Below the pieces are notes generated by a model, which was given only the letters and a program-made list of their open reading frames with translations, was not told the DNA's origin and searched no databases. Position numbers and translations under genes: made by a program. Positions 17,545-25,613 of a stretch of 35,904 nt of DNA are shown piece after piece. The stretch covers positions 1 through 35,904 of the forward strand of contig CAMAXD010000016.1 of the NCBI GenBank assembly GCA_945861975.1, in the 5' to 3' direction. The DNA comes from Candidatus Kuenenia stuttgartensis. Its GTDB lineage: Bacteria > Planctomycetota > Planctomycetia > Planctomycetales > Planctomycetaceae. Numbering within the stretch: position 1 is the stretch's first letter; every line of letters starts with the position of its first letter.

Positions 17545-20500
17545 ATGTTTCAACCTGTTTCTGACAGCAATTTTGTTACTGGCGAACATTCAGTTTTGAA
17601 GTTTTGGGAGATCCAACAGATCTTCCGCCAACTTCGGCAGAAGAACGCCGGCCGCAAGCGATGGAGTTTTCTTGACGGGCCGATCACAGCGAACAACCCG
17701 ATGGGAGTTCATCACGCCTGGGGCCGCACGTACAAGGATACGTATCAACGCTTCTTTGCGATGACCGGACACGATCTACGATACCAGAATGGGTTCGACT
17801 GTCAGGGTCTGTGGGTCGAGGTGGAAGTAGAAAAACAGCTTGGCCTGGGGACTAAGACCGCAGTTCAAGAATTCGGCATTGATAACTTCGTCAATGAATG
17901 CAAACGACGAGTTCTCCGGTTTGCGGCTCGCCAGACCGAACAGTCGCAACGACTTGGCTACTGGATGGACTGGGACAATCCGACCCAGCTCCGACAATTG
18001 GCTGCACATGTTGGCACTGACGCCGAATTCACAATGACAACTCCGAGCGGCAAGACGGAAACGGCGAAGGCTCATCAACTGGTTGAAAAGCTAGGCAACC
18101 AGGAATGGGGCGGCAGCTATTTCACATTCAGCACCGAGAACAACGAAACCATCTGGACCTTTTTGAAGAAGTGCTTCGAACGTGGCAAAATCTATCAGGG
18201 CCACGACGTCATGCCCTGGTCCGGCCGTGGCGGAAGTGCGTATTCGCAGATGGAGATCGCCGAAGGCCGCAAGCTGACGACGCATAAGAGTGTTTTTGTG
18301 CGGTTTCCGATCAAGAGGGAAAGCAATGGGAGTGGTGTGAAGAATGGGAATAATGACAGTCAGTCACATGACTCCTCTAACTCCCATTCCTCTCATCAGG
18401 CAGCACAGGAATACCTCCTCGTCTGGACCACAACCCCGTGGACACTCACCAGCAACGTCGCCTGTGCGGTGAATCCTGATCTGCACTACATCAAGATCCA
18501 GACGAAACGTGACAATGCGATCTACTACTTCGCAAAAGACAACCTGAACTTCCAACGCCTGTCCACCGAATTCAAAGACGGGTTCGGTCGACCAGAATGG
18601 AAGTGGCCGGAAGGCGTGCCGAAGCTCAAGACGCTGGCGCAGATCTTCAAAGAACAAGGCGGATTTGAGGAACTCGGTACGCTCAAGGGTGCCGAGATAG
18701 TTGGCTGGAAATATGACGGGCCATTTGATGAACTACCGGCCCAGCAAATGGATGGCGGGTGCCCGGTCGATGAAAGCAACCTTGGCAAATGTGGAAAGTC
18801 ATGGCACAAAGTCATCGACGGTGGACGCGACTCGCGCGGCAGCGCGAATGTCGTTGCGGGTGAAGGCACCGGCATTGTTCACATGGCTCCGGGCTGCGGG
18901 GATATCGACCACAAGATCGGTATGTCCGTCGGCATGCCGGTGATTGCCCCTCTGAAAGATGACGGCACGTATGATGAAGGCTTTGGCGAATTCACGGGAC
19001 TCGAAGCCATCTCGCCAAAAACGGCTGAACTGGTGTTCGAGAAGCTCAAGGCGAAAGGAATGCTGGTTGCCGTTGAGACGTATCCGCACATTTATCCTCA
19101 CTGCTGGCGAACGGGTGATGAACTGGTCTTCCGATTGGTTGACGAGTGGTTCATCAACATGGACTGGCGTGACGAGATCAAAGATGTGACGCGCCAGATC
19201 AAATGGTTGCCGGACAGCATCGACGGACAAGAACGCGAGATTGACTGGTTGACCAACATGGGCGACTGGATGATTTCCAAAAAACGCTTCTGGGGACTCG
19301 CCCTGCCGATCTGGGTCAACGAAAACGATCCATCAGACTTCGATGTGATTGGCTCACTGGCAGAACTCAAAGAACGCTGCGTTGAAGGCTGGGGAGATTT
19401 CGAAGGCAACACGCCGCATCGTCCGTGGATCGACGGAGTCATCATCGAAAGTCAAACTCCCGGCAAAGAAGGCCAGCGAATGCGCCGCATTCCGGACGTG
19501 GGCAACCCATGGCTCGACGCAGGCATCGTGCCGTTCAGTACGATGGGCTACAACACGAACCGCGAAGAATGGCAGAAGTGGTATCCGGCGGATTTGGTCA
19601 CAGAATGCTTCCCTGGCCAGTTCCGCAATTGGTTCTACTCGATGTTGTCACTGTCGACGATGATGCGTTACGACGAAGCGGACAACGCTGAAGATAAGAA
19701 GCCGTTCCGCACTCTGCTTGGGCATCGACTTGTTCAGAACGAACAAGGCAAGCCGATGCACAAATCCGACGGTACGGCAATCTGGTTTGAAGAAGCCGCC
19801 GAACAGCTAGGCGTCGACACCATGCGATGGATGTACCTGGCTCAGAACCCGGCTCAGGACCTGCGATTTGGAACTCGTCACGGCGACAAACCCGTGACAC
19901 TTCAGACACCGGATGGGCCAATCGACAAGACGTTGGAAGGGGTTGCAACTTGTATGGTGACGAGCGGTCCGGCGGATGAGACTCGCCGACAGATCCTGAT
20001 CCCATTGTGGAACTGCTACAAGTTCTTCGTGGACTACGCGATCGCGGATGGCTTCGGGCCCAGTGACGAGCTGCGCAGACGAGTTACGCTATGTAGCCAT
20101 CTCGCTCCGCGAGATGGCTACATAGCAATCGCAGAACGTCCTGAAATCGATCGTTGGATTCTGTCCAACCTGCAATCGCTGATCGAAGTCGCTCATCGTG
20201 AAATGTCGAACTATAACGCCCCGGCGTTCTGTGCGGCAGCAGCCGGTTTCATTGACGATCTCAGCAACTGGTATATCCGTCGCAATCGCCGTCGCTTTTG
20301 GCGATCGAAAGATGCGAGCGATACGGACAAGAACGCGGCGTATGAAACGCTCTACGAAGTGCTCGTCACGTTGTGCCGATTGCTGGCCCCGAGCATTCCG
20401 TTTCTGACGGAGCGGATGTATCAGAACCTGGTGCTTGGCCAGGGGTTTTCGGATACAGGTTTTCAGTTTTCGGACAATCGCAGTGAAACCGAAGCGTCTG

Positions 20501-21354
20501 CCCCCCTCACTTCCGAAAACCGAAAACCGAAAACCGAAAACCCACTGCCCTCCTCAGTCCATCTCTGCGACTACCCTACCGCCGACGCATCGCTGCTCGA
20601 TGCGGACCTTAACCTGCGCATGGCGTCCGCTCAGAAGGTTGTGCGACTCGGTCATAAGTTGCGGGAAGAATCGAACTTGCGAGTTCGTCAACCACTGGCT
20701 GAACTACGGTTTGCGTCGTCCAATGCCGACACAGCGGCAGCCATTGAAAAACTTGGCGACGTGATTGGTGAAGAGCTGAACATTCAAAAAGTGATTCGTC
20801 AGGATAACCTCGATTCGCTCGTGAAGTACGCTTACAAGCCGAACCTGAAAACACTCGGACCGAAGTACGGCAAGTTGCTGAACGCACTGCGAACCAAACT
20901 GCCGGAACTCGGTGACGCCGTTCTGGCTCCGCTCCGTCGCTGCCAGAATCTGACCGTGGAACTAGAGGGCCAGTCGGTCGATCTGACTCCGGAAGATGTC
21001 CTTGTCAGCACCGAGCAAGCGGCTGAATGGGTCTGTGCCAACGACGCTGGCATTCAGGTGGCCATCAGCACTGTGCTGACTCCGAAACTCCTCCGCGAAG
21101 GTATGTCTCGCGACTTCGTCCGCCAGGTCCAGCAGGCCCGCAAAGACGCCAATCTGAACATCCAGGATCGCATCAAGGTTGAATATCACTCACAAGATAA
21201 TACCGTACAAGCCATGGTCGCCGAATGGGGCGACTACATTCGCGGCGAAACTCTTGCGGACTCAATTGAGTTTTCTATGTCCGCCGGGATAGAAACGAAA
21301 TCCGTCAATGTTGGAGAATCGGTTGTGAACATCTGGATTGTGATGTCTTCCTGA
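17545..21354 (+). CDS. ileS: Isoleucyl-tRNA synthetase, divergent type with GVHH in place of HIGH
   Basis: A 1269-residue class I synthetase, about 150-200 residues longer than type-2 IleRS. The Rossmann N-half is identified by '[10 protein letters not shown]' and '[20 protein letters not shown]'. The HxGH tetrad is replaced by Gly54-Val-His-His57. The next signature reads '[14 protein letters not shown]' instead of 'GWDCHGLPVE'. The editing domain (about 190-500) keeps '[16 protein letters not shown]' and '[16 protein letters not shown]' (441-456). '[16 protein letters not shown]' follows. The KMSKS loop is 'PMHKSDG' (737-743), keeping the second Lys (740). The anticodon domain contains '[12 protein letters not shown]' and '[16 protein letters not shown]'; the C-terminus has 'EELNIQKV'. 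Three repeat-derived segments inflate the protein at about residues 257-289, 848-861 and 967-1000. It charges tRNA-Ile. No T-box or other leader control is seen. Confidence 0.93.
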   Translation: MFQPVSDSNFVTGEHSVLKFWEIQQIFRQLRQKNAGRKRWSFLDGPITANNPMGVHHAWGRTYKDTYQRFFAMTGHDLRYQNGFDCQGLWVEVEVEKQLGLGTKTAVQEFGIDNFVNECKRRVLRFAARQTEQSQRLGYWMDWDNPTQLRQLAAHVGTDAEFTMTTPSGKTETAKAHQLVEKLGNQEWGGSYFTFSTENNETIWTFLKKCFERGKIYQGHDVMPWSGRGGSAYSQMEIAEGRKLTTHKSVFVRFPIKRESNGSGVKNGNNDSQSHDSSNSHSSHQAAQEYLLVWTTTPWTLTSNVACAVNPDLHYIKIQTKRDNAIYYFAKDNLNFQRLSTEFKDGFGRPEWKWPEGVPKLKTLAQIFKEQGGFEELGTLKGAEIVGWKYDGPFDELPAQQMDGGCPVDESNLGKCGKSWHKVIDGGRDSRGSANVVAGEGTGIVHMAPGCGDIDHKIGMSVGMPVIAPLKDDGTYDEGFGEFTGLEAISPKTAELVFEKLKAKGMLVAVETYPHIYPHCWRTGDELVFRLVDEWFINMDWRDEIKDVTRQIKWLPDSIDGQEREIDWLTNMGDWMISKKRFWGLALPIWVNENDPSDFDVIGSLAELKERCVEGWGDFEGNTPHRPWIDGVIIESQTPGKEGQRMRRIPDVGNPWLDAGIVPFSTMGYNTNREEWQKWYPADLVTECFPGQFRNWFYSMLSLSTMMRYDEADNAEDKKPFRTLLGHRLVQNEQGKPMHKSDGTAIWFEEAAEQLGVDTMRWMYLAQNPAQDLRFGTRHGDKPVTLQTPDGPIDKTLEGVATCMVTSGPADETRRQILIPLWNCYKFFVDYAIADGFGPSDELRRRVTLCSHLAPRDGYIAIAERPEIDRWILSNLQSLIEVAHREMSNYNAPAFCAAAAGFIDDLSNWYIRRNRRRFWRSKDASDTDKNAAYETLYEVLVTLCRLLAPSIPFLTERMYQNLVLGQGFSDTGFQFSDNRSETEASAPLTSENRKPKTENPLPSSVHLCDYPTADASLLDADLNLRMASAQKVVRLGHKLREESNLRVRQPLAELRFASSNADTAAAIEKLGDVIGEELNIQKVIRQDNLDSLVKYAYKPNLKTLGPKYGKLLNALRTKLPELGDAVLAPLRRCQNLTVELEGQSVDLTPEDVLVSTEQAAEWVCANDAGIQVAISTVLTPKLLREGMSRDFVRQVQQARKDANLNIQDRIKVEYHSQDNTVQAMVAEWGDYIRGETLADSIEFSMSAGIETKSVNVGESVVNIWIVMSS
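18325..18389. repeat. Inverted-repeat, low-complexity insertion in the ileS editing domain
   Basis: AATGGGAGT (18325-18333) is the exact reverse complement of ACTCCCATT (18380-18388). A second copy, GAATGGGA (18342-18349), pairs with TCCCATTC (18382-18389). The encoded stretch is Ser/Asn/His-rich ('[15 protein letters not shown]'), unlike the rest of the protein, and lies between 'FVRFPIKR' and '[11 protein letters not shown]', where other IleRS have a short connection. The exact borders of the insert are uncertain. Confidence 0.6.
20088..20126. repeat. Perfect 18-bp palindrome with 3-nt loop inside ileS
   Basis: The arms 20088-20105 and 20109-20126 (right arm GCGAGATGGCTACATAGC) are exact reverse complements around TCC. 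The unit is 39 bp, exactly 13 codons, so the frame is kept. It is read as '[13 protein letters not shown]' just before the conserved '[13 protein letters not shown]'. Confidence 0.9.
20443..20543. repeat. Inverted TTTTCGG-repeat element inside ileS
   Basis: The left arm 20443-20474 and right arm 20512-20543 are 32 bases each and match as reverse complements at about 27 positions. Both are built from a 7-base unit TTTTCGG / CCGAAAA (four units on the right, degenerate on the left). The segment is read as a Ser/Lys/Asn-rich linker ('[15 protein letters not shown]') between 'MYQNLVLGQ' and 'VHLCDYP'. Confidence 0.85.
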
Positions 21355-21364
21355 TGGAGCCTCC

Positions 21365-21832
21365 ATGGACCTTATCGATGAACTGGCGGCCTTGATCAAA
21401 GCATTGAACGATGCTGGGGTTCGTTATGCTCTTTGCGGAGGTTTGGCGATGGCAGTGCACGGGCACCCTCGAGCCACTCAGGATATTGACCTGCTGATCC
21501 CCGAAGAAGAGTTGGCAAAGATTCAGCAGGTTGCTGAGACTGTTGGATTCTGGATCCCGAGTGGTCGAATGCCGTTTAAGGCCAAAACCCCGCTGGCAAT
21601 GGAGATTTATCGAATCTCCAAAGCAGTGGGTTCGATCCTGATACCGCTGGATATGATCATTGTTTCGCCGGCGTTGCAACAAGTCTGGGAGAGCCGCATG
21701 GAATTGCCGCTGGGGACGTTCCATTGTCCCGTCGTTTCAAAAGAAGGGTTAATCCGCATGAAAACGATCGCTGGTCGGCTTCGGGATCTGGCCGACATTG
21801 AGAGCCTGACAGGAGCTGGTGATGAGTCCTGA
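21365..21832 (+). CDS. Nucleotidyltransferase-fold protein (AbiEii/MNT-like)
   Basis: A 155-residue protein starting at ATG 21365, with GGAG six bases upstream and only 10 bp after ileS. The N-terminus carries the minimal nucleotidyltransferase signature: Gly25-Gly26 in 'ALCGGLAMAVHGHPRATQD' and the catalytic pair Asp40/Asp42 in 'TQDIDLLIP'. The rest fits the small sensor/AbiEii-like form ('VVSKEGLIRMKTIAGRLRD' then 'DLADIESL', a common C-terminal motif, with the Lys and the 'DLADI' acidic patch). Such proteins occur as toxins of type IV or VII toxin-antitoxin pairs and as orphan enzymes of unknown substrate. Its reading frame overlaps the next gene by 11 bases, which suggests translational coupling and a functional pair. 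The toxin role is inference only. Confidence 0.8.
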   Translation: MDLIDELAALIKALNDAGVRYALCGGLAMAVHGHPRATQDIDLLIPEEELAKIQQVAETVGFWIPSGRMPFKAKTPLAMEIYRISKAVGSILIPLDMIIVSPALQQVWESRMELPLGTFHCPVVSKEGLIRMKTIAGRLRDLADIESLTGAGDES

Positions 21833-22004
21833 AGAAGGCAGACGGCAGGGAACTGCACCGGTTGACATGTCACCAGATGCCATCATGCAGCGATTGCAAC
21901 TGGTGGGACAGCTCAATGATCTTTGCCGGTTTCTTCAAACAGGCCAGCGGCCTGTGCGTCAAAGCGAGCCTTCGTCACGACAACAGCCCGATGTCGTTGC
22001 TTAG
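21822..22004 (+). CDS. Small 60-residue protein overlapping the nucleotidyltransferase gene
   Basis: ATG 21822 lies inside the last codons of the nucleotidyltransferase gene (11-base overlap) and is preceded by AGGAG at an ideal spacing (21811-21815). The product begins 'MSPEEGRRQGTAPVDMSPDA' and has one predicted amphipathic helix ('IMQRLQLVGQLNDLCRFLQT'), then a polar tail. No family is recognised with certainty. Short helical proteins often follow nucleotidyltransferases of this type, so a partner or antitoxin-like role is plausible. The ribosome binding site and overlap make it a likely real gene despite its size. Confidence 0.6.
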   Translation: MSPEEGRRQGTAPVDMSPDAIMQRLQLVGQLNDLCRFLQTGQRPVRQSEPSSRQQPDVVA

Positions 22005-22086
22005 CCATCGCCGTGACGTTCCTGAAACGAGGGCTCTCTGCCTTGAAGCCATCATCAAAGGGATGTTTGGCTGACTGTTGTGCGTG

Positions 22087-22599
22087 ATGATTGCCCTTTT
22101 GCCATTGTTGTCTCTTGAGCCACAGCTTCCGTGGTTTCCGTGGTTTCCGTGGTTTCCGTGGTTTCCTGTAGGAAACGAGAGCGTCGTCATTATTTTGCTG
22201 GCGTGCCTTGCCCTCGAAGGTGTGAACATCTGGCGAATCCTCACAGCACACCTTGATCCGAAGTCGCCGCCTGACCCCACTGCTGCTCTGCGTTTCAAAC
22301 CACCTTCAATCGTTGTTCTTCGCCTTCTGTCTTTTCTATGGTACCTCTTCCACATGCTCAGTGCGGGGGCGGTTATTGAGATATGCAAGTACCAGACATT
22401 GCATGCTGCCAAGACCGGCGACAAAGTCATGGGGCTGATATGCGGGTTCGGAATGCTGGGAGCGTTTAATGTTTTTCTTGCTCTGACTGCCAAGGCAATA
22501 ACAATCAGTCACTCATTTTTTGCTCGACTCTGGCGATGTCGATTTCTGATTGACATCACCTTTAAAGCCACTGTCTTCGCATACGCACTGGCCAACTAA
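22087..22599 (+). CDS. Small membrane protein with N-terminal PWF tandem repeat
   Basis: 170 residues from ATG 22087; no strong ribosome binding site is seen, and the true start could be downstream of the repeat. The N-terminus is 'MIALLPLLSLEPQL' followed by four PWF repeats encoded by a 9-bp tandem repeat. Hydrophobic segments follow: 'SVVIILLACLALEGVNIW', 'VVLRLLSFLWYLFHMLSAGA', 'VMGLICGFGMLGAFNVFLAL' and 'FLIDITFKATVFAYALA', giving about four membrane helices separated by short polar loops. No family is recognised. The hydrophobic pattern supports a coding region, but the repeat-derived N-terminus and weak start leave doubt. Confidence 0.5.
   Translation: MIALLPLLSLEPQLPWFPWFPWFPWFPVGNESVVIILLACLALEGVNIWRILTAHLDPKSPPDPTAALRFKPPSIVVLRLLSFLWYLFHMLSAGAVIEICKYQTLHAAKTGDKVMGLICGFGMLGAFNVFLALTAKAITISHSFFARLWRCRFLIDITFKATVFAYALAN
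22129..22164. repeat. Four tandem copies of CCGTGGTTT, followed by a palindrome
   Basis: The 9-base unit is repeated four times without error and is in frame with the membrane-protein ORF. It is followed at once by GTTTCCT-GT-AGGAAAC (22161-22176), a perfect 7-bp stem. The array length could vary between strains by whole codon triplets. Confidence 0.9.
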
Positions 22600-22793
22600 A
22601 CCAAGCGGCAAACTTCCTAATCCCCGAGACGCATTTTCTCATCTTCCGGCGGACGGTTCGTGAGCTTGAACGTATGGAACTGGTTCCTTACGGGAATCTG
22701 ATCTTTCCCGTATCGCCTCCGGTTACGCTGATATTCCGTGCAGCGTCCGATAGAGTTTATTCATCAGCAAGCAAACAAATCCGCTCCATTGCC
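22600..22793. other. Gap between the membrane protein and the DUF1571 gene
   Basis: A convergent intergenic region of about 190 bp. No gene, hairpin with T-run or repeat is recognised. Confidence 0.4.
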
Positions 22794-23603
22794 TCAATAG
22801 TTATAGCTGGGGTTATTGACATCAAAGTCGCGATCTGAGAGTCGAACTTCCGGTTTGATCGCCGTAAACGCGTAGTCTTCCAGCATCGGCGGCTTTGCGT
22901 CCTTCTTTTTCGGGAAGCCGAACTGCTGAACTCGCACGGCCAATCCCGTCTTTTCGTCGATCCAGAGCCTTGTCATGTGGAACTTGAACTGTTTCCGAGG
23001 CTGTGGATGGCTGCTTTCGATCACGCGACACTTGTAGTCACCCACCTTCGCATCTTCAAAATACTTAACCTCCGTCTCCGCGTACTTCGTCTCTTCTTCC
23101 CACTGCAGTACTACCGACTCCAACATCTTCTTGAGCCCGGCCTTCGTGATTGGATAGCGATTCTCAGCCATCACACGAGAATCTTCGGGAGACAACGTTA
23201 AGGTACCGATCAAAGCAGCGAGACCTGTTTCGTGAACCTGCAGCTTATTGTCATTCTTTCCTTCGACGAAAATGACCTCACGGCCTTTCGAAGGTTCCAT
23301 AAAGTACATGTAGACGCTGAACGGTTCATGGCGAACCTTCATATTCATAGTCTGAGAAATTAGTTCGTTCCCAACAACCTCCTTCTTGGAGAAGCTACAC
23401 TCATACCCTTTCATCTCCTGTGCTTTACCAAGACAGCTTTTGGCATGCCGCAACGCGGGCATAAGAGGATGCTCCGCGTTTGATGCTCGTTCATCGGCAG
23501 ACAAACCCCGATTTGCAGCCAATGAAGCACCAGCCAGGCACGCCATCACGGAGAAGCCACGTCTGGAGATTTTCTGACTAACATGATTCTGCTTGACTGA
23601 CAT
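22794..23603 (-). CDS. Tat-exported DUF1571 family protein
   Basis: 269 residues from ATG 23603, preceded by GGAGA eight bases upstream; the open frame to 23729 lacks comparable support. The N-terminus has a twin-arginine signal ('KISRRGFSVMACLAGASLAA'), so it is probably exported folded. The mature part matches DUF1571: 'MKGYECSFSKKEVVGNELIS', 'VRHEPFSVYMYFMEPSKGRE', 'LQWEEETKYAETEVKY', 'RVIESSHP' and 'TRLWIDEKTGLAVRVQQFGF', ending 'YAFTAIKPEVRLSDRDFDVN'. The fold resembles LolA/LolB-like outer-membrane lipoprotein carriers, a likeness recalled from family knowledge. A carrier or lipid-binding role in the periplasm is possible but unproven. Confidence 0.85.
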   Translation of the reverse strand: MSVKQNHVSQKISRRGFSVMACLAGASLAANRGLSADERASNAEHPLMPALRHAKSCLGKAQEMKGYECSFSKKEVVGNELISQTMNMKVRHEPFSVYMYFMEPSKGREVIFVEGKNDNKLQVHETGLAALIGTLTLSPEDSRVMAENRYPITKAGLKKMLESVVLQWEEETKYAETEVKYFEDAKVGDYKCRVIESSHPQPRKQFKFHMTRLWIDEKTGLAVRVQQFGFPKKKDAKPPMLEDYAFTAIKPEVRLSDRDFDVNNPSYNY

Positions 23604-24022
23604 TCCGCATCTCCAAATTTTTTGCAGTGTGCAGTAACATCCATCGATTACGCGAGCCGTTTGAAAGGTCACCAGCAAATCTCGCTGGTTCCTGAAATGC
23701 CGCAGTAATCCAGGGGATCCCGCCATCATACGAAACCTATTCTTCTCTCCATCGCAGATTTAAACCAGATCGCATCATAAAAAATCAAACGCTGAATCTC
23801 TATAAATTCAGTTTGTGGCCCGGAGACTGAATATCTTCACGTGATCATTCTGCACGTGACAAAACCTCTCGACGCCGACTCCGCAAACAACCAGTACTCA
23901 CTGAACTACCATCCTGAGGGCAAACGAAAATTGGAATTGTGGTAACTTCCGTCAGCCGATAGAATCCGGCAGAAATTGCCCGATGGAGCGGCAATCCCAT
24001 TTAAAATAGACGGGATGCGGGA
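23604..24022. other. Divergent intergenic region with two CACGTG boxes
   Basis: About 420 bp between the divergent DUF1571 and acidic membrane-anchor genes. Two CACGTG hexamers lie 15 bp apart (about 23840-23860, TTCACGTGATC ... TGCACGTGAC). The local A/T-rich run near 23780-23815 could hold promoters, but no clear -35/-10 pair stands out. Confidence 0.35.
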
Positions 24023-24658
24023 ATGGAATCCTCTCGCAGCGGACTACTTTCGACGCTGTTGATGACGTTACCACTAATCGTGGTGCCGGCCATCGCATTG
24101 TTGCGCCCGCCGGGACAGATACCATCTGTCTCTACAACGCCGCTTGAAGCAGCAGACGACTCTGCAGAGGAACTCCTTGATGAGTTCGATATTGTCGAGT
24201 CTGATTCTGAACCTCGAAAATCGCGTTCTGACCGCGAGACAGATGGTGCCAGTGAGGAATTCGACGAGCTATTTGCTGAGTCTCCATCCGTTAGCAACTC
24301 AAGATCGGCCGACGCGGACCGCCCATTGAAAAGTGACTCAACAGAAGCCTTCGACAAAGACCTGTCAAATCCGTTCGACGTTGAGGAATCATCTGACGAC
24401 TCACTCAGAGAACAGCAAACTCCGAAAACGACCGGAGGTGCCGAGAGGATCGTTGAAGAACTGAACGTTAATGGTGCATTGCGAACAATGTGGTTTGAAG
24501 CTGGCTCAAAAACTCCCGTGGGGTTCGCAGCTTTCTTTCGTGGTCAGACTGAGTTGACACGAATACGATTCGAAGCCGTAGGGCAGTCACGTGAAGAATG
24601 TGCAAGAAATGTTCTGAATCAGGTTAGGCAGTGGCAGGCTGAACAGGCTGTTGAATAA
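24023..24658 (+). CDS. Acidic membrane-anchored protein of unknown function
   Basis: 211 residues from ATG 24023. A single N-terminal hydrophobic segment ('LLSTLLMTLPLIVVPAIALL') is a signal anchor. It is followed by a long low-complexity acidic linker of about 110 residues, rich in Asp, Glu and Ser ('ADDSAEELLDEFDIVESDSE'). A small globular C-terminal domain of about 70 residues begins 'RIVEELNVNGALRTMWFEAG', contains 'TRIRFEAVGQSREECARNVL', and ends in an amphipathic helix ('NQVRQWQAEQ'). No family is recognised. The arrangement (anchor, flexible spacer, small domain) suggests a periplasmic domain held away from the membrane. scpB follows about 200 bp downstream on the same strand. Confidence 0.65.
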   Translation: MESSRSGLLSTLLMTLPLIVVPAIALLRPPGQIPSVSTTPLEAADDSAEELLDEFDIVESDSEPRKSRSDRETDGASEEFDELFAESPSVSNSRSADADRPLKSDSTEAFDKDLSNPFDVEESSDDSLREQQTPKTTGGAERIVEELNVNGALRTMWFEAGSKTPVGFAAFFRGQTELTRIRFEAVGQSREECARNVLNQVRQWQAEQAVE

Positions 24659-24856
24659 CTATCTCGAGGTTGTCTTCAACGAGTTTCCCATGACCACTTA
24701 ATGTTTCTTCTGAGCGATCAGGTCCGACATCTCCACACAGACCGGCGAATCTCGCATGCTCACTTTTCTCATTGCCAGGCTCTTGGTTTCTCTCTTCGAA
24801 ACTGCACGCCGAAAACCCTGAGGAATTTTCGATTCCTCCGCCGACGCCTCTCAGCC

Positions 24857-25594
24857 ATGCCCCCATCATCGCGCGAAACATCGACACGAATCGGACAGCC
24901 CTGGTCAACAGTCTCTTCTGGTGGCACAGACCGAGAGCGAATTCAGTGGCTGATCTCGAACGGATCGTCCCCCGGGGACACTCGCGGCGCGTTTCAGATT
25001 CTTGCCGATGGCGGACTCGTTCGCTCAACTCGCCTTGCTCGACTGGAAGCGGCCTTATTGATTGCCGAAGGTGCGACCCCAGCTAAGAAACTCTCGCAAG
25101 TCGCTCGACTGATTGATGTTCGCGAGGTGCAACAACTTATTCAGGTACTGAATGATGGCTATGACCGAACTCGGTCTGCATTCCGAATTGAGCAAACGGC
25201 GTCAGGCTACATTCTAATGACGCGAGCTTCACTGTCGGCCTGGCTGGACCGTCTCCACAATCGACAAGCAGAAATGAAGCTGTCAGCACCCATGATGGAA
25301 ACGCTGACGATTATCGCCTACCAACAGCCTGTTACGCGAGCCGACGTGGAAGCCATCCGAGGCGTACAGTCGGCCGAGATGATTCGCCAATTAATGGATC
25401 GAGGGCTATTGCGAATCGGCGGAGAAGATAATTCTCTCGGTCGACCTTTTCTTTACGAGACGACTCGGCAGTTTCTGTCGATGTTTGGCCTGCGGAAGCT
25501 GGAAGATCTCCCAAATTTCGAGACCCTCCGCAGACAAAGAACATTACCAGCAATCGCTGAAACACCTAACGAGGAAGAAGACGAGGCTGCATGA
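24857..25594 (+). CDS. scpB: Segregation and condensation protein B
   Basis: ATG 24857 gives a 245-residue protein; the frame is open to 24701, but the added residues are Arg/His-rich and not conserved. Two winged-helix domains are visible. The first has 'LARLEAALLIAEGATPAKKL' and 'GYILMTRASLSAWLDRL'. The second has the family signature 'SAPMMETLTIIAYQQPVTRA', then 'IRGVQSAEMIRQLMDRGLL', 'GRPFLYETTRQFLSMFGL' and 'LEDLPNF'. The family is usually about 190-250 residues. ScpB dimers bind ScpA (kleisin) and SMC to condense and segregate chromosomes. The usual neighbour scpA is not in the window. The acidic C-terminus (EEEDEAA) is common in the family. Confidence 0.92.
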   Translation: MPPSSRETSTRIGQPWSTVSSGGTDRERIQWLISNGSSPGDTRGAFQILADGGLVRSTRLARLEAALLIAEGATPAKKLSQVARLIDVREVQQLIQVLNDGYDRTRSAFRIEQTASGYILMTRASLSAWLDRLHNRQAEMKLSAPMMETLTIIAYQQPVTRADVEAIRGVQSAEMIRQLMDRGLLRIGGEDNSLGRPFLYETTRQFLSMFGLRKLEDLPNFETLRRQRTLPAIAETPNEEEDEAA

Positions 25595-25613
25595 CGCAAC
25601 CAGACCATCTCCT

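Noticed and set aside
18799-19230. 143-codon minus-strand ORF within ileS
   Set aside because: Antisense shadow of a strongly conserved gene.
20088-20126. Possible transcription terminator in ileS
   Set aside because: The perfect hairpin is not followed by a T-run and lies inside an open, conserved frame.
21913-22251. Minus-strand ORF with PRKPRKPRK repeat
   Set aside because: The repeat is the antisense of the CCGTGGTTT array; it overlaps the small partner gene and has no other feature.
24624-25028. 134-codon minus-strand ORF opposite scpB start
   Set aside because: Arg/Glu-rich antisense shadow of scpB and its leader, without recognisable features.
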